In this document: one piece after another, positions 17,610-26,400 of the stretch | Numbering within the stretch: the stretch's first letter is position 1 | Layout of the letters: each line of letters opens with the position of its first letter | Assembly: GCA_026707935.1 (NCBI GenBank) | Contig: JAPOVX010000227.1 | Coordinates: 1-32,498 of the forward strand | DNA: 32,498 bases | Direction of reading: 5' to 3' | Source of the DNA: Paracoccaceae bacterium | GTDB taxonomy: Bacteria > Pseudomonadota > Alphaproteobacteria > Rhodobacterales > Rhodobacteraceae | Made by a program: the position numbers and the translations under genes | The notes under the pieces: generated by a model | What the model was told of the DNA's origin: nothing | Databases searched by the model: none | Seen by the model: only the letters and a program-made list of their open reading frames with translations

Positions 17610-19715
17610 TTGAGTAGTGAAGACGGCAAACCGGTCACGTTTGGAAGGCGCGTCTCTGATCTTGTGGCGTTTGCCTTTGTCATTGTCATTCTCGTGTATG
17701 CAGCCTCGGGACCGATGAACGACTTTGTGCGCTGGGTAATCGAGAGTACGACGCAAGGATGGGAAGAGCTTTCGCGACGCCAGCAGCGTCTGGCATTTCG
17801 AGACCATTGGCTTGGCTCGACCTTCAAGAGTTTCGAACGGAGTTTCATTCTGCCAACCGGGCTGATCCTGGGACTTCCGCTGATCTTGTCCTTCGCCATC
17901 ATCTTTCTGACGCTGCATCGGGCACAGTGGCTGAACTGGTTGCTGACCGCGCTGACAGTCTCGGTTTTCCTGTCCTGGATCCTCAGCCTGTTTGCCATCG
18001 ACGACGGTCTATTGCCCGTGGCGCGACCCGTGGATTTCGTGCTCTTCCCGATCGCCACTTTACTGACGCTCTACCTTACCTGGCGGATTTTCGGCGGGTT
18101 CATTGTCGGCTTCTGCGTGTTCTGGATCGCCTATTTCTTCCTGCGGGGGCTTCTGCCCGAATGGGCCGGGGTTTTTGCCGGTTCGGATTCCACCTTCGAT
18201 CAGTCGATCCGGGCAATGGTTTTGAATTTTTGGTCGCAAACCGGCGGGATGTTCGGGACGCCACTCCAGGTCGTGTCCGGGAATGTCCTGATCTTCATCG
18301 TGTTTGGTTCTGTATTGATGGCTTCGGGCGCGGGCGATCTCCTGCTGAAAGTGGCCAACCGCCTGACCGGCGGCCTAGTAGGCGGCGCGGCGCATGCAGC
18401 GGTGGCGAGTTCGGCTCTTTTTGGGACGCTGAGCGGTGCCGCGGTTTCCAACGTCGTCTCGACCGGAGTCATGACGATCCCGGTTGTCAAGCGATCGGGG
18501 TTTCGACCGGCTTTTGCCGGAGCGGTTGAGGCGGCGGCCTCCACTGGCGGACAGATCATGCCACCGGTCATGGGTGTCGTGGCTTTCTTCGTCGCCGGAC
18601 AAATCGGGCTTGAATACCGGTACATCGTCATCGCTGCCATCGTTCCGGCCATCTTCTACTATCTGGGCACTTTTCTTACGGTCTATTTTGAGGCTCGCCG
18701 CCAGGGGATCGGTGCACTGCCAGCGGAGGATCGGCCAAGGCTCAGCCAGCGCGAACTTGTGCAGTGCCTTGTCTTTGCTTTGCCGCTTGGGACACTCAGC
18801 TACTACCTGTTTGTGCAGCCATCGGTGCCGAAGGCCGGCTTTTTCGGTTTCGTCGTCGCCTTGGCGGCGGCGCTTGTTCTTTTCAACAGGTTCCGCTCCT
18901 GGCGGAAACTCTACCAGGCTTTCGTTCAGGCGGGGCGTATGTCGGCGACGATCATCATCATCGTGGCCGCCATTGGTCTGATCGTTGGTCTGATCCAGGT
19001 TTCGGGCTTTTCCGGTCGCTTGTCGCTGTTGTTGGCGCAACTCGCCGAAGGGCCGCTTTTCCTGACGCTTGTCGTCGTGGCGCTCGGGTCGATCGTGCTG
19101 GGCATGGGATTGCCTCCGGGGGCCACCTATTTCGTGATTGTGATTGCGCTTAGTTCGGGGATCGAAGCAGTCGGGATCGCGCTCCTGACCCTGCATATCT
19201 TTGTGGTCTACTACGCGGTGATTACAAAGGTAACGCCGCCGGTGGCACTCGCCGCCTTTGCTGCTGCGCCAATCGCGGGCGCCGACCCGATGCGGACGGG
19301 TCTGCAAGCCGCACGACTGTCGCTTGCGGGCTTCCTGATCCCGTTTGTCTTCGTCTATCACCCCGAAGTGCTTTATAAGTTGCAAGTGCTCTTCGAGTTC
19401 TTCGGGACGGACCGGCCGAATTCGCAAGCCATGATGGACATTTCGCTCTTTAGCTGGGTGGATTTGGGATGGATTATGCTCGCGTTCGTGGTGTCCATGT
19501 GGTTGTTGACATCAGCGCTTGCCGGCTTCGAAAAAAACCGGCTGTTGGGCGCGGAGCGCATACTGAGGGCGGTTGTCGGCTTGGTGCTGTTGAGCCCCAA
19601 CATGACCATTGCGGTCCCGGCGCTTGTTGCGGCGATCGTTTTGATTGTCGGGCACCGTTTCTTGAATGGAGAACCTTCTGCGGTCGATAGGTCCAGAGAG
19701 GGAAAACGCGCATAA
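17610..19715 (+). CDS. TRAP transporter fused permease (TAXI type, DctQM fusion)
   Basis: Inner-membrane permease of a TAXI-type TRAP transporter, in which the small and large membrane subunits are one chain. It has about 701 residues and 16 or more hydrophobic segments. Segment 1 is LVAFAFVIVILVYAASG near residue 17. The DctM-like half carries the family blocks GTLSGAAVSNVVSTGVMTIP, ASTGGQIMPPVMG and LGMGLPPGATYFVIV. I place the start at TTG 17610 because GGGAGGGGGG ends 6 bases before it; the frame is open to 17526, and the next ATG would cut into the first membrane helix. The receptor gene follows after 17 bases. The substrate is unknown. Codon use looks less GC-biased than in the flanking housekeeping genes. 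Confidence 0.92.
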   Translation: MSSEDGKPVTFGRRVSDLVAFAFVIVILVYAASGPMNDFVRWVIESTTQGWEELSRRQQRLAFRDHWLGSTFKSFERSFILPTGLILGLPLILSFAIIFLTLHRAQWLNWLLTALTVSVFLSWILSLFAIDDGLLPVARPVDFVLFPIATLLTLYLTWRIFGGFIVGFCVFWIAYFFLRGLLPEWAGVFAGSDSTFDQSIRAMVLNFWSQTGGMFGTPLQVVSGNVLIFIVFGSVLMASGAGDLLLKVANRLTGGLVGGAAHAAVASSALFGTLSGAAVSNVVSTGVMTIPVVKRSGFRPAFAGAVEAAASTGGQIMPPVMGVVAFFVAGQIGLEYRYIVIAAIVPAIFYYLGTFLTVYFEARRQGIGALPAEDRPRLSQRELVQCLVFALPLGTLSYYLFVQPSVPKAGFFGFVVALAAALVLFNRFRSWRKLYQAFVQAGRMSATIIIIVAAIGLIVGLIQVSGFSGRLSLLLAQLAEGPLFLTLVVVALGSIVLGMGLPPGATYFVIVIALSSGIEAVGIALLTLHIFVVYYAVITKVTPPVALAAFAAAPIAGADPMRTGLQAARLSLAGFLIPFVFVYHPEVLYKLQVLFEFFGTDRPNSQAMMDISLFSWVDLGWIMLAFVVSMWLLTSALAGFEKNRLLGAERILRAVVGLVLLSPNMTIAVPALVAAIVLIVGHRFLNGEPSAVDRSREGKRA

Positions 19716-19732
19716 ACAACAGGGAGGACGAC

Positions 19733-20707
19733 ATGCGTAAAAATTTACTGGCAACTGTTGCTGCGCTGGGCCTTGCGGCTTCGGCAGCAGCAGCAGAAAC
19801 GCTTCGTATGGCGACGATCGCACCGAGCCTGAGTGCGGCCATCACGATGGCGACATTCGCAAATATTGCAAATGACAATCTGGAAGATATCACGATTGAA
19901 GTCGCCGCAGGAGGCGCCGCCACGCTTCACATGGTCGAGGTCGCTCGCGGCAATCTCGAACTCTCGATGACCAGCCCGGTGGTCTACAACCTGATGAAAG
20001 CAGGCAAGGCAATGTATGCCAAGACACCGGAAGCACCGGAACTGTCTGAAAACCTTCAGCTCTTGATGTGGTACCCCTACGGCGCCTACCACTTTGCAGT
20101 TCGTGCTGACAGCGACATTCAGATGCTCGATGACCTTGAAGGCGCCGTGGTGTTCCTCGGGCCTCAAGGTGGCGGTGCCTACAACGGCGCGCGTGGCTGG
20201 ATTGAAGCCTCGACCGGGCTGAAGGTCGGGGAAGACTACGAAGCGATCAAGGCAAACTGGCAAACAGGTTTCCAGGCGTTCCTGGATGGTAAGGTCGACG
20301 TCTATATCAACGGTTGTTTGGATCCGTGCCAGCAGTTTATCCTGTTCACCGAAACCGAAGCTGTCCGGTTCATCGGGCCAGAGGAATATGAAACCGAAGA
20401 CGTCACGAAATTCCTCGGGAACTTCCGCTTCCTGCGCGAGATCCCGGCAGGGCTCTACGAAAACCAGGTGAATGACGCTGCCGTGATGTCTTGGGACACC
20501 TCGGTTGGCATCGGTGTGCGCGCCGATGTGGACGAAGAAACGGTCTATCAGATCACAAAGGCGTTTTGGGACAATATCGGACAAATCAGTTCCGATGCCC
20601 CTTGGGCTGCTGGCCTGGATGTGAACTATGCCCCCGTTCAGCGTGGTCACATACAATTGCATCCCGGTGCCGAACGGTATTACCGCGAGGTCGGCGCCTT
20701 GAAGTAA
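19733..20707 (+). CDS. TAXI family TRAP transporter solute-binding protein
   Basis: Periplasmic receptor for the preceding permease, 324 residues. The signal peptide is clear: MRKN, a hydrophobic core (LLATVAALGLAASAAAA) and probable cleavage before ETLRMATI near residue 22. The mature part follows the TAXI layout: VAAGGAATLHMVEVARGNLELSMTSP near 60-85, then a glycine-rich block AVVFLGPQGGGAYNGARGW near 140-158 where the family has its ligand-binding glycine/serine turn. NGCLDPCQQF carries two cysteines close together (CLDPC). A strong AGGGAGGA lies before the ATG. The operon order is permease then receptor. The ligand is unknown; studied TAXI proteins bind organic acids such as glutamate or ketoglutarate-like molecules, which is only a guide here. 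A perfect 12-bp inverted repeat follows the gene. Confidence 0.92.
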   Translation: MRKNLLATVAALGLAASAAAAETLRMATIAPSLSAAITMATFANIANDNLEDITIEVAAGGAATLHMVEVARGNLELSMTSPVVYNLMKAGKAMYAKTPEAPELSENLQLLMWYPYGAYHFAVRADSDIQMLDDLEGAVVFLGPQGGGAYNGARGWIEASTGLKVGEDYEAIKANWQTGFQAFLDGKVDVYINGCLDPCQQFILFTETEAVRFIGPEEYETEDVTKFLGNFRFLREIPAGLYENQVNDAAVMSWDTSVGIGVRADVDEETVYQITKAFWDNIGQISSDAPWAAGLDVNYAPVQRGHIQLHPGAERYYREVGALK

Positions 20708-20716
20708 AATTTGGCG

Positions 20717-20751
20717 ACGCATCGGGGTGAATTTAATGAACCCCGATGCGT
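20717..20751 (+). terminator. 12-bp perfect hairpin after the TRAP operon
   Basis: ACGCATCGGGGT (20717-20728) and ACCCCGATGCGT (20740-20751) pair perfectly around an 11-base A/T-rich loop, 9 bases after the receptor stop codon. No T-run follows on the + strand. It is the probable 3' end or RNA-stabilising element of the TRAP transcript; an operator is the alternative. Confidence 0.55.
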
Positions 20752-21207
20752 ACGACCAAACGTGCCGGGTGCGAATGCCCCTTGCTCGAATTTCCGTGCT
20801 GTATCGGGCACGGCCCGCACACCATTCATTACATGGCAAAGCTGCAACCGCACGTGCCCGGAAACCTGCGACCCCGCGAAAGGGCTCTTGCGCATGGTGC
20901 AAACCGGGTGGATGATGGCCATTCCAGCTGCGTTTCGGCGTCATCGATCGCAGCATGGCACTTGGCGGAATTCCGCCGAGCGTATGCGGCAAGAATTCCC
21001 GTGGCCGGATTGGGCTCCGGGGCGTCGTTCCCTGCGATGCAAACGAACGTCTGCCTGATGACCGGGACAGCTTGGCCCGTGATCAGACGGTCGTTCAGTG
21101 CGTCGTTCCAGGTTGCTTCTCCCTGGCGGGTGCGAACCCCATCCAAGACACCGTCGACATTCCGATAACCGGATGGTACCGCATCAGCGGCCCGGGGCAT
21201 TGAATCC

Positions 21208-21237
21208 CCCGGGTTCGCCTCTGGCGAAGCGGGTTTT
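21208..21237 (+). terminator. Orphan intrinsic terminator
   Basis: TTCGCC (21214-21219), loop TCT, GGCGAA (21223-21228), extended by CCCG (21208-21211) with CGGG (21230-21233), and followed by TTTTCTC. This is a good Rho-independent terminator for + strand transcription. No called + strand gene ends nearby; the receptor gene ends 500 bases upstream. Confidence 0.6.
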
Positions 21238-21445
21238 CTCCATGGCCTTTTCCGGGATGCGAAGTTCCTTGCGATGCCGCTGTCAAACCTGATTCTTTCG
21301 AACCGCCGCAACATAAAATCGACCGCAACATTTCGGCCGGAAATGGCGCGCCGACTTCCGCGGCAACAGGAATGACACGTAGCCGCCTGTTCCCGGGACC
21401 TTGGCGGTCATTTGGGTCACAAGCCCCGGGTGGAATCCCCGGAGG

Positions 21446-21598
21446 TCGACGGTGCATCGGCCATTCGTTGACTTGGTCCGACACGGTGTCGAGAAACACA
21501 CGGACGTCTCGCCCGGACTCCCGTGCCGCGGCCAATCGATCGAGGAAAACACCAAAGTCCACGCTCCGGTGACGCCGGTTGTTCACCGGGCACGCTTT
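21446..21598 (-). pseudogene. Possible remnant of an IS630-type transposase
   Basis: Within a - strand open frame (21095-21715), about 50 residues read RRHRSVDFGVFLDRLAAAR, then GRDVRVFLDTVSDQVNEW. IS630 transposases carry a similar stretch near the second catalytic aspartate: a basic RH pair, an F..FL..L helix and then a strand ending in LDN or LDT. The downstream part with the SWLN...E motif is not found in any frame. The resemblance is by eye only, and no inverted repeats were recognised. It could be chance. Confidence 0.2.
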
Positions 21599-21817
21599 TC
21601 GATTCCGGCGAAAACTGAGCCGCTGCAGAATCAAGTGCCCGACCTCCCGGGCAGTGACCCGGCAAGGGATCTTGGCACGCAACGGTCGGGCAGAATTGGC
21701 GAAATTCAGGCGCAATCGGCCGGAACCCCTTCAGCCTTGCGCTGGAAGTTACGTCTGGACTCGGCGTCTCCGGTTATCCTGTCCTGGTGCACCGATCATG
21801 GAATTCGAGGCGGAGTT

Positions 21818-22474
21818 TCAGCCGGGTTGGGCGGTCTTGCGCAAGTAGGGAAGAACGGCGTCGAAATCCCCGAAACGGTTCTTGGCGTCCTCATTCGAAA
21901 CCGCGGGCGTGATAATGACGTCTTCGCCATGCTTCCAGTTCGCCGGGGTTGCGACCTGATGGTCGGCCGTCAATTGAATGGAATCCAACGCGCGGAGAAT
22001 TTCATCGAAATTCCTGCCCGTCGTCATCGGATAGGTCAGCGAAAGCTTCACCTTCTTGTCCGGACCGATGATGAACACCGAACGCACCGTCGCATTGTCG
22101 GCGGGAGTGCGGCCCTCTGAACTCGCCCCTGCCGACGCCGGCAACATTTCGTAAAGCTTGGCCACGCTCAGGTCACCGTCGCCGATCATGGGATAGTTGA
22201 CCGTGTTGCCGGACACGGTTTCGATGTCGGATTTCCACCGGTGATGGTCTTCGACCGGATCGACGGAGATTCCGATGATCTTGGCGTTTCGCTTTGCGAA
22301 CTCTTCGGTCATCCCGGCCATGACCCCGAGCTCGGTGGTGCAGACCGGAGTGAAGTCCTTCGGATGAGAGAACAGTACCGCGTATCCGTCGCCGATCCAT
22401 TCGTGGAAATCGATTTTCCCTTCGGTCGTGTCGGCAGTAAAGTCCGGCGCAGTGTCGTTGATGCGTAAGGCCAT
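21818..22474 (-). CDS. 1-Cys peroxiredoxin (Prx6 family)
   Basis: Thiol peroxidase of the Prx6 subfamily, 218 residues (usual 210-225). The peroxidatic motif is HPKDFTPVCTTELG, with Pro38, Thr42 and Cys45. There is no second cysteine anywhere in the chain, so it is a 1-Cys type that needs an outside thiol. DHHRWKSDIE and the C-terminal extension with VATPANWKHGEDVII are Prx6 marks. ATG 22474 has GGGAG 7-8 bases upstream, and MALRINDTAPDF is the natural beginning; the frame is open upstream to 22600 but is unlike the family. It is probably cytosolic and stands alone, 186 bases downstream of the TauE-type gene. Confidence 0.95.
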   Translation of the reverse strand: MALRINDTAPDFTADTTEGKIDFHEWIGDGYAVLFSHPKDFTPVCTTELGVMAGMTEEFAKRNAKIIGISVDPVEDHHRWKSDIETVSGNTVNYPMIGDGDLSVAKLYEMLPASAGASSEGRTPADNATVRSVFIIGPDKKVKLSLTYPMTTGRNFDEILRALDSIQLTADHQVATPANWKHGEDVIITPAVSNEDAKNRFGDFDAVLPYLRKTAQPG

Positions 22475-22660
22475 GATGTTTCTCCCTTGCCCGGTATCCG
22501 TGTATCGCGGGATCATGTGGCGACGAAGCCCGGGAATTGCAAGACCGCAACGCCGCAGAATCAAGGACACCGACCGGATCCTGGCGCGGCTCGCCGGCAC
22601 CCTGGAACATCACGCCCTCGAAACCTGCCGAAAAAACTGATTGGCGGTCAATCGGCCTGG

Positions 22661-23413
22661 TTACATGTTCAGGCCGCGGCGAACCAGGTTCAGGCCCAAC
22701 AAGAGAAACAGGATCAACAGGACGGTTTGAAATCGCCTGGCATTCAGCCTGTTGCGCAACCACTCTCCAGCGATGAAACCTGCGATCGAAGGAATGATCA
22801 TGATTGTGGAAACGACGGCGATCTCGTTGTTGAATCGATCGGCCTGCCAAAAACTGAACAGGAGGGGCAGGCTTCCGATCGCGAACAACACCCCGATGGC
22901 CCGAACGAAGTCGTCCTTTTCGATGCGCCGCGCCATGAGAAAGATGATCAGCGGCGGCCCCCAGATGGCCGTGATACCGCCAAGCACTCCTGCAGCGCTC
23001 CCGCAAATGAGCTGGCCGGGCCGGTCCCACGCTTCGGGTAGTTTCGGGAGGCGGAAACCCAGGCCGAGCACCGAAAAGGCGATGACGGCGCCGCCAATGA
23101 TCAGGGTCAGGACCGAAGTCGAAATGCTGTGGGCGACATTGGCCGACAGGTAGATGAAGGCCACCAGGCAGACCGCCATGAGAGCGTATCGTCGGAACGT
23201 CTCCAGAAACTGTCCTGCCCTCATGCATTGCCACAAGTTCGAGACCAGGATCGGCAGCAGGGTCAGTGAAATCGCCAGTCTCGGGTCCAGGAACTGGCTC
23301 AAAAGCGAAATGGAAACGGTCGGCAAGCCGATCCCGACCGTACCCTTGACGAATCCGGCCAGCAGAAACACGAGGACCGAGACGGCTGCGATTTCGACCG
23401 TCAGGTTCGGCAC
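22661..23413 (-). CDS. Sulfite exporter TauE/SafE family permease
   Basis: A 250-residue inner-membrane protein of the TauE/SafE family (anion or organosulfonate export). It has eight or so hydrophobic stretches. The first repeat has the mark FVKGTVGIGLPTVSISLLS (about 22-40). The second repeat has the matching AAGVLGGITAIWGPPLIIFLM in the middle. The repeated G..G..(G/T) turn is what defines the family. The transported ion cannot be read; neighbours (peroxiredoxin, smc) give no hint of sulfur metabolism. It lies 69 bases behind smc on the same strand, and could be read from the smc transcript. Confidence 0.9.
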   Translation of the reverse strand: MPNLTVEIAAVSVLVFLLAGFVKGTVGIGLPTVSISLLSQFLDPRLAISLTLLPILVSNLWQCMRAGQFLETFRRYALMAVCLVAFIYLSANVAHSISTSVLTLIIGGAVIAFSVLGLGFRLPKLPEAWDRPGQLICGSAAGVLGGITAIWGPPLIIFLMARRIEKDDFVRAIGVLFAIGSLPLLFSFWQADRFNNEIAVVSTIMIIPSIAGFIAGEWLRNRLNARRFQTVLLILFLLLGLNLVRRGLNM

Positions 23414-23482
23414 TGGAACGACAATGCGGACGCGGGTTTTTCGGCTGCCGGGGCAGGACTGCCGGCTCGCGGGAACCGGAAT

Positions 23483-26400
23483 TCAGCCCACAACAAGGTC
23501 TTCGGCCCGGCTCAGGTCGACAGAAACCAGCTGGCTGACGCCCTTCTCCGCCATCGTCACACCGAACAGCCGGTCCATGCGGGCCATTGTGATGGCGTGG
23601 TGCGTGATGATCAGGAACCGGGTATCCGTGCGTTGCGTCATTTCGGCCAGAAGCCTGCAGAACCGGTCGACGTTTGCGTCATCAAGCGGCGCATCGACCT
23701 CGTCGAGAACGCATACGGGCGACGGATTGGTCGCGAAGACCGAAAAAACCAGGGCGATGGCCGTCAATGTCTGTTCGCCGCCCGACAGGAGTGACAGGGT
23801 CGACAGTTTTTTCCCCGGCGGCTGACAGATGATTTCGAGGCCGGCTTCCAGCGGGTCATCGCTTTCGACCAACTCCAGCCGGGCGCGACCGCCCTCGAAC
23901 AGGTGCCTGAACAGGCCGTTGAAATTTGAATTGACCTCGTTGAATGCATCGAGCAGTCGGGCGCGCCCGTCCTTGTTCAGCGAAGCGATCCCGGATCTGA
24001 GGCGCGCGACCGCGGTTACGAGTTCATCCCTTTCGCTGGCAAGGGAATCGCGTTCGGATGCCAGTGCGCTGGCATCCTCTTCGGCTCTCAGGTTGATCGC
24101 TCCGAGCGCATCGCGCTGGCGCCGGAGATATACGATTTCCGCCTCGATCGAAGAAATGTCTTGCCGCTCGTTTCCGCCCGCGGCAATTTCGAGAGTCCGG
24201 GCGAGATCTTCCGGACCGCCGCCGGTCTCTGCCGTGATCGTCGCGCTCGCCGCGCGTTCCTGTTCGGTGGCGGTCTCGAGCATGACGTCTGCGCGTGCGC
24301 GCTGTTCGCGCACGTCCGAAGCTGCCCGTTCGCAATCGCGTTCCCGCTGTTCCGCTTCCCGCAACGCGTTTTCTGCCGCCTTGAGCAGATCAGAGGCCGA
24401 ATTGCGTCGGTTTTCCGCCCGGCTGACCTCGGTCTTCAATTCGTCACGTCGAACCGAAATCTCGTCTGGAAGGCTGTTCGCCTCGGACAAAGCTATGGCC
24501 GCCCTGTCCCGGCGCAGTTCCAGGTCCTGAATCCGTAGGGCCGCGGTTCGCGCGCGGAGGGACCAGTCTTTCCTTTCGGCCTCGATCTCCGTGAGCCGTT
24601 CCTGTCTTGCAACCTGATCGCGGAGGAGCGCGTCGTGTTCGAGGTTGCGCGAAATCATTTCGTCGCGGGTGCCGGACAGTTTCTGCCGCGCTGCATCGAC
24701 ATCGGATTGCATGTCCACGAGTTTGCCCGACTCGTGCAATCCGCTTTCGGCCTCCGAAATCGTGGTGGCAGCGGACGCAATGTCTTCGATCAACTGCTCG
24801 CGCGCAAGTGACAAGGCCTCCAGGTTTCCCGACAGCTTGTCGCGTTCGGCCTCGAAACGGGAATGGCGTCTCGATATTTCCGTCAGGAGTTCTTCTGTCC
24901 TTTTTCGGCGATCCCGCGCCATGTCCTCGGCAGTGACGGCGGCGGACAGCCTTTCCCTTGCGGCCGCCAGGATCCGTGCAGACTCTGCCGACCTGCCTTC
25001 CGCGTCCTGCAGCGCATCGCGCAGGCTGTCCAACCGGTTGATCTGCCGGAGCCGCTCGGCTGATCGGGACGGGGCATCCGAGGCGGATGTCCTCAACCCA
25101 TCCCAGCGCCACAGGTCACCTTCGATGCTCACCAGGCGTTGCCCGGGCTTGAGACTCCCCTGCAACCGTGAACCTTCGGAGGCGGCAACCAGCCCGGTCT
25201 GGCTCATTCTTCGCCCAAGCTCCGGAGGAGACACCACGTGGACGTCGAGTGGCCTGGCCTCCCCTGGCATGGCAGGCGGTCCAGTGTAGCCGGGGAGCGA
25301 CACCCATCCGGAACCCGATTCATCGTCCGTGCCGGGAAGTGTCAGGTCGTCGCCGAGGGCTGCACCGAAGGCGGCTTCATAGCCGACGTCGACCCGAACA
25401 GCGTCCATGAGCTGGTTGCCATCCTTCCGGGATTCGTCGAGCACCTTCTCCAATGCGCCGATTTCGGACCTGAGAGCGGAAGCGGTGCCCTCAGCTTCGG
25501 AATGGGCGTTCCAGGCGGCGCCTTGCTCGGCCTGGGCCCGGGCTGCCGCCGCCGCGGAATTCGTGAGTTCCGTCTCGGCCGAATCAGCCTTGGACTTGGC
25601 AGCGGTCGCGTCTTCCAACGCGGTGGCAACGGACCTGTTCGTTTCATCCAGGCGTTGCCTGGCTTTTTCGATGCGGGAGGCTGTTTCCTCTGCCCGCGCC
25701 GTTCTGCGAACGAGCATCGACTCCGCTTCGGCACGCCGCTTTTCCGATGATTGCCTGCTCGCCGTCAGCTGGGCCAATTCACGCGACAGCGCTTCGAAAA
25801 CCGTTTCGGCTTCGCGCAACCGTTCGCGCGCGGCCTCCGCATCTTTTCTCGCCACCCCGGCACGGGCGTCATGATCGCGACTGGCCTCGCTCAACGCGTC
25901 CTGTTCATCATCGAGACGAGAGACCGCATTGGCGGCATCTGCGCCAAGCGACGATTCACGATCCAGGTCGACTTCGAGTTGACGCACCTGCGCCTGCTGG
26001 CGTTCGATCGCCTGCCTTGCCTGCGCCTCTTCGGCGGCAAGGCCCGCGAGTTGCATCCTGAGCTTCTCCAGTGCGGTCGAAGCCGCGGCGTCACCGCTTC
26101 GGGCCGTGCCCAGGCTTTCGGCCACCCTTAGCCTCTTTTCCTGCGCGGCGTGAATGGCGGTTTCTGTTTTCTCCAACGCTTCCTTGGCCTCGATGACGGC
26201 GTTGGACGCCTCTGCTCGCGCCTCGCTTGCACCTTGCCACCGTTGGTACAGCAACAATTGCCCGGATCTTCGCAGCCTCGCGCCGAATTCGCGGTAACGG
26301 GCCGCCTGCCGAACCTGGTGTTCCAGGGATTTCAGTTGCGATTCAAGCGAGGCGATCACGTCCGCGACACGATCGAGGTTGGCTTCGGCATTCTGGAGTT

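Larger units (their letters stand above)
20708..21817. other. 1.1-kb gene-poor stretch after the TRAP operon
   Basis: No intact recognised gene. From left to right it holds the 12-bp hairpin; a - strand frame 20829-21200 (123 codons from ATG, open to 21314) with gene-like codon choice but no known family; a 7-bp GC hairpin at 21191-21213; a well-formed + strand terminator at 21208-21237; and a - strand segment at 21446-21598 that faintly resembles an IS630-type transposase. The mixture suggests decayed or foreign DNA downstream of the transporter. Confidence 0.55.

Noticed and set aside
18375-19427. 350-codon - strand frame opposite the TRAP permease
   Set aside because: Highly charged shadow of the hydrophobic permease codons; no start signal.
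19745-20992. 415-codon - strand frame opposite the TAXI receptor
   Set aside because: Shadow frame; the + strand has a signal peptide, a ribosome binding site and a recognised family.
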